Made by a program: the position numbers and the translations under genes. Positions 18,264-26,995 of a stretch of DNA of 64,000 nucleotides are shown here, piece by piece. Source of the stretch: Luteolibacter yonseiensis (GTDB lineage: Bacteria; Verrucomicrobiota; Verrucomicrobiia; Verrucomicrobiales; Akkermansiaceae); assembly GCF_016595465.1 (NCBI RefSeq), contig NZ_JAENIK010000011.1, forward strand, positions 62,001 to 126,000, written 5' to 3'. Positions within the stretch are counted from its first letter, which is position 1. Every line of letters begins with the position of its first letter. Under the pieces are notes generated by a model. That model was not told where the DNA came from. It was given only the letters and a program-made list of their open reading frames with translations, and ran no database searches.

Positions 18264-21200
18264 GGAAATCGTCAGGACGTCGTTGTTTCCTCCGAGGGAT
18301 TGTTTCAACGAGTCCATCGAGATCCGTGCTCCACCTGTCCGGTAGGGGTTGGATTCCCGCGTGAAATCGAGCTCACGTCCGTTGATCGCGACCGCGGTCG
18401 GCCCATGACCGCTGGAGTTGATCCGGTAGACCAACGAAATGGGTTGCTCCGCGAGAACCAGTTCCACCCGCAGTCCGTCCAGCCCGGCGGGGATCACCGG
18501 GTCGATCACCAGCGAATGTTTTTCCACGCGGATGCCGAGCAGACACTGCATGATGAGACGCACGCCGATCCCTGCTCCACTCGAGTACACACGCCAGCCG
18601 CCCTCCAGCGCGACCCCGCCGTTTTTCACGCGGTCATATTCATCGTAGGCCTGGTAGCGGTCCTTGAAGGCGGCGTCGGAGCTGGAATAGTAACAGTTCG
18701 ACTGCCTCGGTGTGGCGGTGGTGACCAATTCGTCGATGGCGATGGGGTTGATCCGGCCCAGCGCTTGGAAAAATGCCTCCGCATCTCCGTAGCGGGCGAG
18801 CGCCTCGCAGTAGCGGAGATGGGCGTGGGTATACATGATGCCGATCTCCCGTCCGAAGAAACTGGCGCTTTCCGCACGTTGGAAATTGGTTTGCAGCCCG
18901 CCGTGGTAGGCCATGGGGCGGTCGAAAAGCCGGGCACCGTCCGGACCCGACAAATGTTCGCGGATGAGTGCGAGATGGAACTCCGCCTGAGCCGGGCTGA
19001 ACATGTCGTTGATGATGGCGTGGATCATCGGCAGCAGGCTGTATGACAAGCCTGTGGTGGCGTCTCGGGGGTGGAGCAGGTAATCGGTTTTTCCATCCTG
19101 ATGGAAATAGGCGAGGCCGGTGAGCACCTCGTCCACCACGAGAGTCTTCTGGAATTCCGCCAGAATGGTTGCGGCCTGATTTTCCAAGTGATCCGCAAAA
19201 TCCGTTTTGCCGATCTGCCGGTAGGCGCTGGCGAGGGCGATGAATGTCTGGTAGTTCAGCGTAACCGTCCACGAACTGCACAGCCGTTCGCGCATGTCCG
19301 GTTTGGCGGGCTGGAGCGAGTCGTTCCAGTCCCCGTGGCCGTAGGCGGCGAGGCGCGTACCTTCGATCACCCGGGAGCGGATGAGCTCCAGAGCCCGGTC
19401 CACATGCCGCTGGATGCTGGAAGTTTCCCCGGCGTTCGCCTCCGGATTGAAAAATGGCACGGTTTCGTCCAGCAGGCCCGCATCTTCCGTGGCGGTCAGA
19501 TATTGCGCGAGTGCGACAAGCGGCCAGTAAACGATGTCGCCATGGGAGTCCCCGGGCCGGATGTTGCGCTCGCGGTCGAAGAACATGAACCACTGCGGCC
19601 AGTCCCCATCGGTGTTCTGCTGGCGGAAGACCCGCAGCAACAGGTCGCGGATCGGTGCGAAGCGGCCCAGCGCGAGAAGCAGTTCCACCGGACCCTGGCA
19701 GACGTCACGGGTGCCCCAGCCTCCGCCGGAGTATTGTTCGAGTCCGCGTGGGGAAAGGTAGTGGACGAGCGCGTTGTGGATGAACCATGGAAAGATATCC
19801 GCGGCGCGTTCCGCCGCCGGAGCGAGCGGGCTTGCGGAAGGGGCATGGATCCGCAGGCCGGAGCCGATGGTTTTCCAAAAATCTTCCGCTTGCTCCACCG
19901 TGTCATCCACGAGACGGCCACGCATGACAAGGCTTGCGGTGGTGCTCTCCGCAGTGATGAGGCAGAGGAACGGTTGGTCATGGCTGACGGCATCCGGGAA
20001 GAGCAGTTCGTCGCCACCGGTTTTTTCCACCACGGTGCCGCCGCTGGCTTCGATCAAGAACCGTCCGTCGGGGAAACGGCGTCCCACATCGCTATCCGGA
20101 ATGGCGCGGAGGATCGCGGTGTTTCCTTGGACTTCGAATCCGGCGGGAACGGACGCGCTGCCGTCATCACCATTCAGGGCGACGTGATGGGAAATCAGGA
20201 ACCTGGCAGGACCTCCTTTTGAGATCGTCAGGGACAGGCGGAGCTCATGGCGGTCATCCGGCGCGGTGGAAACCACTTCGATCACTCCTTCCGCGTGTTT
20301 GTAAATCCAGCGGCAGGCATCCGTTGTCATTTCAAATGCGGACGGCACGCCCAGCAGTTTCCAATCGCCTCCGAGTTCGACGAAAACACGCTGCCCATGG
20401 CTGCGGAACAGCCCGAGGTAGCTGTGGCAGGTGGAGAGGAACCGGTTGATGCTGACGTGGCCTTGCGTGACCATGGAGTGGAACACCCCGTTCATCCAAG
20501 CGGTGGAGGTGAGCGCGGATTCGTCAGGTGTCAGGGAGCCGCCCGAACGCAGGATATGGCCATGCGGCCGGAGCACGGCGAGTTCCTTTTCCTTCAGGAC
20601 CACGTGGCTGGCACGATCGCTGAAGAACGATGCGAGCGAGCCGTTCCGGAGCTCCGCATGGCGCCGCCCGGTGCCGAAAAAGTGGTCCAGTTCGTCATCG
20701 CCGAGCGGTGTGGTCTCCAACAATGGAGCCGATGCGAAAAGGCCCGGCGCGGGAGGTGCCGCCGGGATTTCCGCGGGCCAGGCAGGGCAGGTGGATTCGG
20801 GCAGGGCCAGAGCGGCATCGATCCGGCGTGTGTCGTCACCGGAGGTGGCGGTGGTCTTGTCCACTTCGAACCAGCCGAAGAAACCGCGCTGTGATTTTTC
20901 GCCCGGTTTCAGGGTGACCTCCTCGTCCTGGATGGCTACCAGCGAATGCTCGTGCTGCAGGCGTTCGCCGGGTAATCCATTCGCGAGCGCATCCGCGACC
21001 GCGCCCTGGCGGGCGGCAAGGCCATGGAACTGGAGTGCGTCGGTGGAATAGGAAACGGCTTTTCCCAGCGAACCGATGACGGTCCACGGGCAGCGGCCTC
21101 CCATCGCCTGGTTTTGGCGGGAGGCGACGGCAATACCGGCCCGCGGGTGTTCCAGCGGGGCGTGATCCACATACTGGCTGACGTAGAACTCGTTCAGCCG

Positions 21201-21626
21201 GACCGCGCCATAGTTCGCGATGGCGATGTCCTGCGTGTGGATGAGGTCATACGAAATCTCGTTTTCCCCCGTGTTCTCCACCTCCACGTGCCAGAACCAT
21301 GCCTTGGCGGATTCCGCCAGCAGCAGCCTCACCCGGAATGCCAGATCTCCCCATACGCCACCGGCGACGAATCCCCGTTCATCCATCTCATAAGCCGCGG
21401 GACTGCCGGGACCGGTCAAGGGAATGAAGCCGGAAGAATCCCCCGAACGACGCAGGAAGATGTTGGATGCCGCGCCCTCGGACTCGTTGCCGAGGAAGAC
21501 ATTCAACATGATGTCCCCGCAGTCCATGCGTCGGACGGTACCATTCGCGTTCAACTCGGCGCTCATGCCGGAGGGGCTGGACACGCGGTGCGGGAAATTG
21601 ACGGGAGGGTGCGTGGCGGTTGACAT
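18255..21626 (-). CDS. GH94-type cellobiose/oligoglucan phosphorylase-like protein
   Basis: An 1123-residue cytoplasmic protein with the GH94 glycoside phosphorylase layout. It has an N-terminal beta-sandwich (SSPSGMSAELNANG..., DIMLNVFLGNE), then an (alpha/alpha)6 barrel with YSGGGWGTRDVCQGPVE, in which D641 is the likely general acid, then YGHGDWNDSLQ. The C-terminal beta part holds GVRLIMQCLLGIRV and KHSLVIDPVIPAGLDG. GH94 enzymes phosphorolyse beta-glucosides to glucose 1-phosphate. The length favours long-chain beta-glucan or cellobionate-type relatives over plain cellobiose phosphorylase (about 800 residues); the exact substrate is not decidable here. Confidence 0.82.
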   Translation of the reverse strand: MSTATHPPVNFPHRVSSPSGMSAELNANGTVRRMDCGDIMLNVFLGNESEGAASNIFLRRSGDSSGFIPLTGPGSPAAYEMDERGFVAGGVWGDLAFRVRLLLAESAKAWFWHVEVENTGENEISYDLIHTQDIAIANYGAVRLNEFYVSQYVDHAPLEHPRAGIAVASRQNQAMGGRCPWTVIGSLGKAVSYSTDALQFHGLAARQGAVADALANGLPGERLQHEHSLVAIQDEEVTLKPGEKSQRGFFGWFEVDKTTATSGDDTRRIDAALALPESTCPAWPAEIPAAPPAPGLFASAPLLETTPLGDDELDHFFGTGRRHAELRNGSLASFFSDRASHVVLKEKELAVLRPHGHILRSGGSLTPDESALTSTAWMNGVFHSMVTQGHVSINRFLSTCHSYLGLFRSHGQRVFVELGGDWKLLGVPSAFEMTTDACRWIYKHAEGVIEVVSTAPDDRHELRLSLTISKGGPARFLISHHVALNGDDGSASVPAGFEVQGNTAILRAIPDSDVGRRFPDGRFLIEASGGTVVEKTGGDELLFPDAVSHDQPFLCLITAESTTASLVMRGRLVDDTVEQAEDFWKTIGSGLRIHAPSASPLAPAAERAADIFPWFIHNALVHYLSPRGLEQYSGGGWGTRDVCQGPVELLLALGRFAPIRDLLLRVFRQQNTDGDWPQWFMFFDRERNIRPGDSHGDIVYWPLVALAQYLTATEDAGLLDETVPFFNPEANAGETSSIQRHVDRALELIRSRVIEGTRLAAYGHGDWNDSLQPAKPDMRERLCSSWTVTLNYQTFIALASAYRQIGKTDFADHLENQAATILAEFQKTLVVDEVLTGLAYFHQDGKTDYLLHPRDATTGLSYSLLPMIHAIINDMFSPAQAEFHLALIREHLSGPDGARLFDRPMAYHGGLQTNFQRAESASFFGREIGIMYTHAHLRYCEALARYGDAEAFFQALGRINPIAIDELVTTATPRQSNCYYSSSDAAFKDRYQAYDEYDRVKNGGVALEGGWRVYSSGAGIGVRLIMQCLLGIRVEKHSLVIDPVIPAGLDGLRVELVLAEQPISLVYRINSSGHGPTAVAINGRELDFTRESNPYRTGGARISMDSLKQSLGGNNDVLTISLD

Positions 21627-21778
21627 GATTTGATGGGTTGCCAGAAAGGAATCGGAACGACGCCTTGCCGGAATGCCGGAAGGTATCAGGATGGTCCGAT
21701 TCTGTCGGCTGCCACCACCGCATCAAGTGGATTCTTACCCGCCCGGATGAGGAGATCCAGCGGGTGCTTTCCCTCACC

Positions 21779-22198
21779 TCAAGCGGCGATCGCCTTATAG
21801 CGGAACGCGAGCTGGAGGCGGTTGGATTGGTAACCGCGGTCCATCCGGATCTGTTGGATGGAGCGCAGGCAGAAGCTCTCGAGATCGTCGTCTTTCCCCA
21901 GAGCGAATGGCAGCGTCTCCAGTTCGTCTCCCTCGCTGCGGACAGAGATTTCGACGTGTTTTTCAAGCCACGCCTGGAGCGGGGCGAGCTGGGACTGCAT
22001 TTTCCCCCCGGCGGCTTCAAAGAGGCGGAAAAAACAACGGACACATTTGCCGGGGTGCCCTTGGTTCATCAGCAGTTCGCGGAGATCGAGGATCGCATCC
22101 GCCTCGCGGGCCAGCACGGGAGCAAGGGGGCGGAGGATGTGGTCGATCTCTTCGTAAGAATGCTGCACGGGCGGGAAAGAAGCCCAAGTGAGACTCAT
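21779..22198 (-). CDS. Hypothetical protein
   Basis: A 139-residue protein with no signal peptide or membrane segment, starting at ATG 22198 (MSLTWASFPPVQHSYEEID). It is helical, with a single Cys pair in KCVRC near residue 52. It lies on the same strand as the GH94 gene, 152 bp upstream of it. I do not recognise a family. Confidence 0.55.
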   Translation of the reverse strand: MSLTWASFPPVQHSYEEIDHILRPLAPVLAREADAILDLRELLMNQGHPGKCVRCFFRLFEAAGGKMQSQLAPLQAWLEKHVEISVRSEGDELETLPFALGKDDDLESFCLRSIQQIRMDRGYQSNRLQLAFRYKAIAA

Positions 22199-22293
22199 TC
22201 GCAATAAAAATCTAAGAATCCGAACCCAACCGAATGATTATCAATATGCGTCCGTTTGCTCCTCCCTGACAAATTGGTATGATGGGCCGAAAC

Positions 22294-22332
22294 AAAAAAA
22301 ACTCCGGCACCTGACGGCACCGGAGTTTTTTC
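22294..22332. terminator. Rho-independent terminator after the four-Cys small protein
   Basis: The stem ACTCCGG/CCGGAGT (22302-22308, 22321-22327) is extended by an A-run on the left and a T-run on the right. It lies 11 bp past the stop of the leftward gene ending at 22343 and could act in both directions. Confidence 0.8.
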
Positions 22333-22342
22333 AAAGTGAGGA

Positions 22343-22543
22343 TCACTCGGTTTTTTGGAAGAAGTCACCGCACCAATCGTCGTTGGCGGTCATCGGGAAC
22401 ATGGATTCGAATTTCACTTCTTCGTCCACCTCGAAAGCGATGGTTTGAGGAGCGTGACGACGGCATTCGCCTGTATCGTCACCGAGAGAGTTCCAGTAAG
22501 CGCAAGCTTCGCAAGCGCGGGTGATGGTTTGAGTGTTGTTCAT
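22343..22543 (-). CDS. Small four-cysteine protein (likely metal-binding)
   Basis: A 66-residue protein with C11-x2-C14, C27 (GECRRHAP) and C58 in NDDWCGDF. The CxxCxxW...GxCRxxxP...WCG(D/E)F spacing recurs in small bacterial proteins and would suit a zinc or iron site. A strong terminator follows. A Fur-box-like palindrome (22649-22663) lies about 105 bp upstream in the divergent promoter region. Function unknown. Confidence 0.75.
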   Translation of the reverse strand: MNNTQTITRACEACAYWNSLGDDTGECRRHAPQTIAFEVDEEVKFESMFPMTANDDWCGDFFQKTE

Positions 22544-22648
22544 GGTGATTGGGGTTAAATTCGACCCATGGATACCTCCTATTCTCAACAAGCGCAAGAA
22601 ACATTTGTCGCAAGTGACTAAAATTCATTAATTTATGAACATGTTAGA

Positions 22649-22663
22649 TGAGATCGAATCTCA
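22649..22663. promoter_or_regulatory. Fur-box-like operator between two divergent genes
   Basis: TGAGATCGAATCTCA is the most symmetrical copy of the palindrome also found at 824 and 6196 (6 of 7 positions pair). It lies between the leftward four-Cys protein gene and the rightward gene at 22774, so it could control either or both. Confidence 0.5.
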
Positions 22664-22773
22664 ATAACAAAATGCCAGAGAGACGACTGGTTTCATTTCC
22701 CCCCACCCGAGTGGAAAATGGCTGGAATAAAATAGTGGCACTGGCCGCACCGATTTCTTCTTATGCGTTCCAT

Positions 22774-23715
22774 ATGAAAAACTCCCATGCGATCGGCTTG
22801 GTGGCTGTCTCGGTTTTGATCACTGTCGGCGTCGAAGAGCTGCGCATCGCCGGGCTCCGTAGTCCGTCGGCCGGACCTGCTGAAAAGCCGGTGGCTCAAT
22901 CGACCGCCTCCGCCGTCACTTCGCCTAACTCCGCTGAAACAACCGCGGAGAGTGCCTCCCCGACGAAAAAAGTTCGTCCGGAATCTTCCCCCGAGAAGAA
23001 GGCAACCGAAGGCGAGGACGAGTCCTTCGCCAAAACCGCGCGCAAGATGTGGGACAATCCGGCGGGGAAATCCATGATGAGCCAGAGCGCGAAGATGGCG
23101 GTGGCGATGCTGTATGAGGATTTCATCAACGGCCTGAACCTCAACAAGGATGAGGAAGCCTATCTGAAGAACCTGTTGGGGAAGGAAGTTGCCGACCAGC
23201 AGGAACTCGGCATGAAGATGATGAGCGGCACCGCGGAAGAGAAAAAAGCGCTCGTCGAGGAATTGAAAAAACGCGGAGACGAAAATCAGGCGGAAATCAA
23301 AAAATTCCTCAACAGCGAGGAAGATTACAAAGCCTTCACCGACTACAAGAACCACCTGCCCGAACGCCAGCAGCTCGACGGTCTCCGCAGCGTGATGAAC
23401 ACCAAGGGCGTGCCGCTGGACTCCGAAACGGAAACCAAGCTGGTTGAGGCCATGTATCGCGCCAGGACCGGAGCGAAAGGGCCGGACCTCTCAGGTCCGC
23501 AGGGCATGGAGGAACTGGCGAAGGGCAACATCGTGGAAACCTACGAGAAGAGCTGGGAAGCCCAGCAGGACGCGCTCCGCAAGGAGACCGGCAAGATCCT
23601 CAGCGAAGAACAGAACGCCGCCTTCCAGGATTACCAGAAGCAGATGAAGGAGATGCAATTGATGGGCCTGAAGATGGCGGAGAAGATGATGTCGGAGAAG
23701 AAGGCGGGGGAGTGA
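22774..23715 (+). CDS. Membrane-anchored or secreted helical hypothetical protein
   Basis: A 313-residue protein. The ATG at 22774 gives a signal/anchor (SHAIGLVAVSVLITVGV), followed by a low-complexity Ala/Ser/Thr/Pro/Glu stretch to about residue 80 and then a charged, strongly helical domain rich in Lys, Glu and Met. No family is recognised. An in-frame codon at 22648 exists but would destroy the signal sequence and overlap the Fur-like box. Confidence 0.65.
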   Translation: MKNSHAIGLVAVSVLITVGVEELRIAGLRSPSAGPAEKPVAQSTASAVTSPNSAETTAESASPTKKVRPESSPEKKATEGEDESFAKTARKMWDNPAGKSMMSQSAKMAVAMLYEDFINGLNLNKDEEAYLKNLLGKEVADQQELGMKMMSGTAEEKKALVEELKKRGDENQAEIKKFLNSEEDYKAFTDYKNHLPERQQLDGLRSVMNTKGVPLDSETETKLVEAMYRARTGAKGPDLSGPQGMEELAKGNIVETYEKSWEAQQDALRKETGKILSEEQNAAFQDYQKQMKEMQLMGLKMAEKMMSEKKAGE

Positions 23716-23727
23716 GTCAACCTGAAA

Positions 23728-24312
23728 TCAACTGAGGAAATCCCGGTAAGCGAAGTCATCAAGCTCTCCTTCCGGGATTTTCCGGCGTATTTGAAGCCAC
23801 CTCCTGCGCTCTTGCGGGAGAATCCCATCATTTAGCTTATAATGTTCGATAGTGATAAAGGCTCTCTGCTGCTCCTCGGTTGTTGAAATTGGATTCGGGC
23901 TGATTTCTCCAGTCGTGTAGTCGAAAATAAAATATCGGGCGAAATCATATTCGCCCTCGTCAGGTTTGAGAATACCCGGATCAAAACGCTCCTTCTTCGC
24001 CCCTTGGCAACGCGTGCAGCAGTAGAAAAGATTTCCCCATTCGAAGGCTTTTTCCGGGAAGGTACTTTTGGGATGAAAGTGCTCGATTGTTTCAATGGAC
24101 ACAGCGGCAACTGGAAATCCATCACAGAAACTGCAGTGGCTGGCCGTTTGGATACGTAGAGGCTCCAGAATCCATTGGTTGACAGGGATGCCGTCCTTAA
24201 CCGGCCAACGCCACGGCTTTCCTTCCGAACGACTTGCGCTCCAGCTTGCCGCCCATGTGACGGCACCATTTTTCAAGACAGGGGGTTCCTCCTGCCGCAC
24301 TTGCTTCCTCAT
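23728..24312 (-). CDS. ptuB: HNH nuclease, PtuB-like subunit of a Septu-type defence cassette
   Basis: A 194-residue HNH endonuclease. C60-x2-C63 (HCSFCDG), the ETIEHFHPKS motif (H78, H80), N94 in EWGNLFYCC and C99-x2-C102 (CTRC) form the zinc-supported beta-beta-alpha metal nuclease. Its ATG overlaps the stop of the upstream ATPase gene by 4 bp (ATGA), so the two are translated together. The ATPase-plus-HNH pair matches the PtuA-PtuB arrangement of Septu anti-phage systems. The symbol is given by analogy; related ATPase-HNH pairs (retron effectors, other AAA15/21 modules) are possible alternatives. Confidence 0.7.
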   Translation of the reverse strand: MRKQVRQEEPPVLKNGAVTWAASWSASRSEGKPWRWPVKDGIPVNQWILEPLRIQTASHCSFCDGFPVAAVSIETIEHFHPKSTFPEKAFEWGNLFYCCTRCQGAKKERFDPGILKPDEGEYDFARYFIFDYTTGEISPNPISTTEEQQRAFITIEHYKLNDGILPQERRRWLQIRRKIPEGELDDFAYRDFLS

Positions 24313-25535
24313 GGTTTTGCGGCGGTCAACTTTTCAAGTTGGCGGTCAAGCTGCCGCAGCTCCATGCCAATGATGTTCGATAACTCTTCACTGCGGCTGG
24401 AAATGGTCGCGGCGAGAGCGCGTACCTTTGACTCCGCTTCGGTATTTCCTTTCAGAGCGGCATCCCTACATGCTCGGAATTCGATCAGCAGTTTTTCGCT
24501 TTCTGGGTCGAACCATTCTGAAAGGCCAAGAATTTCGGAAACTGCGGTCACATAACTATCTCCTTTCGATGCGGGAATGGCTTTTGAAATCGAGACTTCA
24601 TCATCTTCGTTAGTAGTTAGCCTGTAAATAAACCCTTCATTTACAGAACTAACAACAAAAGGCGAGTGAGTTGCTACAAAAAACTGGCTATTCGGAAATA
24701 GCTTTTGAGCAATAGGCAACACTCTTCGCTGCCACTCGGGATGGAGATAAGATTCCGGCTCATCTAGGAAGAAAAAAGCTTCTTCAGCCAAGGGATCCTT
24801 ACTCTCTTGAAATTTAATATCCATGACCGTGGCTGCCGTGAACATCCAAGAAAGTATGCTATTTAGCCCCGCCGGCATTCCTTTGATGGGCAGCAACCGA
24901 TCTCCCCATTGGAACATGAGCCTGGGTTCTGGGTGTGCCTGGGCTATTACTGAGAAGCGGCGTTCGGTAATTTCACTAATAGCAGATTCGATACGCTGGG
25001 CTACAGTAAGGGTTCGCCCCGGTTTTTCAGGATCACCATTCATTAGCTCCATTGCGGCTTGCACTTTTAGATTGGCAATCCGCTGATTGATATCCCTCGA
25101 TATCCACGAATTAAAGGAAAGACGTTCATGTGCACTCGGCAGCGGAACATTTTTCAATACCTCAAGTTGTGAACTCTCGATTAAGGGAATACTTGAAAAT
25201 GAGAATGCTAACATCGCCTTATCGGGATGGGTCCTTCGCACCTGACAAACATATTCGCCACTAAATGCATCTCGAACGCTCGTATCCCAACTATCTTCCG
25301 TAATCTGATTCCAGTTGGTGAGTGTCAAACCTTCTGGAAATCTTTCAGATCGTATAAGATCATCCCTGGTTGTAGATGCGGCTAGAATCGACAAGAGTCG
25401 GCTCTTGCCTGTTCCATTCGGCCCAGTGAACAGATGCATTTCCCCTTGATTACCCCTATCAGGGGATTGGGGAAAGTTAACCTCACTATTTGCAAAAGGA
25501 AATAAGGTTAAGCTATTTATTCCTTCAATTCTCAT
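24309..25535 (-). CDS. ptuA: AAA ATPase, PtuA-like subunit of a Septu-type defence cassette
   Basis: A 408-residue ABC/SMC-like ATPase of the AAA_21/OLD-like type. It has Walker A GPNGTGKS (38-45), Walker B plus D-loop EEAFFFLDEPESYLHPEWQRR, and the switch histidine in FVATHSPFVVSS. No TOPRIM domain follows, which separates it from OLD nucleases; the nuclease is instead the HNH protein encoded next to it. Much of the gene (24.57-25.53 kb) is visibly AT-richer than its neighbours, a sign of transfer. It lies 44 bp from tyrS, as a compact insertion between chromosomal genes. Confidence 0.72.
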   Translation of the reverse strand: MRIEGINSLTLFPFANSEVNFPQSPDRGNQGEMHLFTGPNGTGKSRLLSILAASTTRDDLIRSERFPEGLTLTNWNQITEDSWDTSVRDAFSGEYVCQVRRTHPDKAMLAFSFSSIPLIESSQLEVLKNVPLPSAHERLSFNSWISRDINQRIANLKVQAAMELMNGDPEKPGRTLTVAQRIESAISEITERRFSVIAQAHPEPRLMFQWGDRLLPIKGMPAGLNSILSWMFTAATVMDIKFQESKDPLAEEAFFFLDEPESYLHPEWQRRVLPIAQKLFPNSQFFVATHSPFVVSSVNEGFIYRLTTNEDDEVSISKAIPASKGDSYVTAVSEILGLSEWFDPESEKLLIEFRACRDAALKGNTEAESKVRALAATISSRSEELSNIIGMELRQLDRQLEKLTAAKP

Positions 25536-25579
25536 GTCCTATGGATGCCTTAATTTTGATTTCAGGGCAAGTCATTAGC

Positions 25580-26761
25580 TCAAACAAACCTCACCGCGTG
25601 CTTCTTCGACAGCTTGAGCACATCGCCCGCCGCGGGTGAGACCGGGGCGTTCGGGTCGGTGAGCTTGTCGCCGTTGAGCTGGACGGAGCCGCTGGTGATG
25701 AATTGCTTTTTCAACTCGCCGTTGGATTTCTCCAGATCGAAGGCGGCCTTGAAGGTATGCGCGCTGAGGCTGAGCACGGTGAGGTCCGCCGGGAGATCGG
25801 CCAGGGAAATCTCGGGAAGTTCCGCGGCGGCGAGGTCTTTTTTCGAGAAGCGGGTGTCCCAGTCCGCGCGGGCGGAGGTGCCAGCTTCGAGGCCGTGGTA
25901 GCGGCTGGTGATTTTCTCGGCGAGAGACTTCTTCGCATCCATCGGGTGGCCGGCTGGGTCGCGGGCCTCGCCGAGCAGGAGCAGGTAGTAGCGGTCCATG
26001 AGTTCGTCCGAAACGCTCATGAGCTTGCCGAACATTTCCTGCGGGGCGTCGCTGACACCGACGTAGTTGCCGTAGGACTTGGACATCTTGCGGACGCCAT
26101 CCAGTCCCTCCAGCAGCGGCATGACCATGACGACCTGCTGCGGCTGGCCTTCCTCCTTCTGGAGATCGCGGCCGACGAGGATGTTGAAAAGCTGATCCGT
26201 GCCGCCGATCTCGACATCCGCGCGGATTTCCACCGAGTCCCAGCCCTGCATGATGGGGTATTGCAGTTCGTGGAGGCGGACCTCCTGGCCGGCCTCGATG
26301 CGGGTGCGGAAGTCCTCGCGCTGGAGCATCTGCTGGAGCGTGACGCGGGAATTGAGTTTGAGGATTTCCTCGTAGTTCATTTTCCGGAACCAGTCGCCGT
26401 TGTAAACGATCTCGGTTTTTTCGCGGTCGAGGATCTTGAACGCCTGGTCGGTGTAGGTGGCGGCGTTCACCAGCACGTCGTCGCGCGTGAGCGGCGGACG
26501 GGTGGCGGAGCGGCCGGAAGGGTCGCCGATGGTGGCGGTGAAATCGCCGATGAGAAGCACCGCCTGATGGCCGAGGAGCTGGAACTGCCGCAGCTTTTCC
26601 AGGGCGACGGTGTGGCCGAGGTGGATGTCCGGCGCGGTGGGATCCACCCCGAGCTTGATGCGGAGCGGACGGCCGAGACGGAGTTTTTCCAAGAGTTCTT
26701 TTTCGGAAAGGACCTTGGCGGTTCCGGCGGTGAGCTGGGCGAGTTGTTGTTCTGGAGACAT
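25580..26761 (-). CDS. tyrS: Tyrosyl-tRNA synthetase
   Basis: A 393-residue class I aminoacyl-tRNA synthetase. The HIGH motif appears as HLGH (residues 47-50) within KLGVDPTAPDIHLGH, and KMSKS is present in GVRKMSKSYGNYVG. The tyrosine-binding region QGWDSVEIRADVEIGGTDQLFN is intact. A C-terminal S4-like RNA-binding domain (SGSVQLNGDKLTDPNAPV) ends the protein. The length is near the usual 400. No T-box leader was recognised upstream. Confidence 0.96.
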   Translation of the reverse strand: MSPEQQLAQLTAGTAKVLSEKELLEKLRLGRPLRIKLGVDPTAPDIHLGHTVALEKLRQFQLLGHQAVLLIGDFTATIGDPSGRSATRPPLTRDDVLVNAATYTDQAFKILDREKTEIVYNGDWFRKMNYEEILKLNSRVTLQQMLQREDFRTRIEAGQEVRLHELQYPIMQGWDSVEIRADVEIGGTDQLFNILVGRDLQKEEGQPQQVVMVMPLLEGLDGVRKMSKSYGNYVGVSDAPQEMFGKLMSVSDELMDRYYLLLLGEARDPAGHPMDAKKSLAEKITSRYHGLEAGTSARADWDTRFSKKDLAAAELPEISLADLPADLTVLSLSAHTFKAAFDLEKSNGELKKQFITSGSVQLNGDKLTDPNAPVSPAAGDVLKLSKKHAVRFV

Positions 26762-26995
26762 GGAAGCGGCGTTTGCCTTTGTTTGAGGCGCGCGAGCATG
26801 GCGGTTCCGGGCTTTCTGCCAAGTCTGGAAACAGGGGGATTGGAACAGAGACCATGGTTCCCTGCCCGGGGGGCGTCCCGTTGCCCCGCATGGATATCCA
26901 ATGTGGGAAATCGCGTCCTCCCCAATTTTCCGGCTGTCGGATCATGAAAGGTTTCGGCAGGATCGAACAATTCACCCTTCGACCCATCACGCTTC

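Noticed and set aside
25575-26990. Long leftward frame overlapping tyrS in another reading frame
   Set aside because: Its Arg/Pro/His-rich product has no family features, and the tyrS frame is full length with all motifs.
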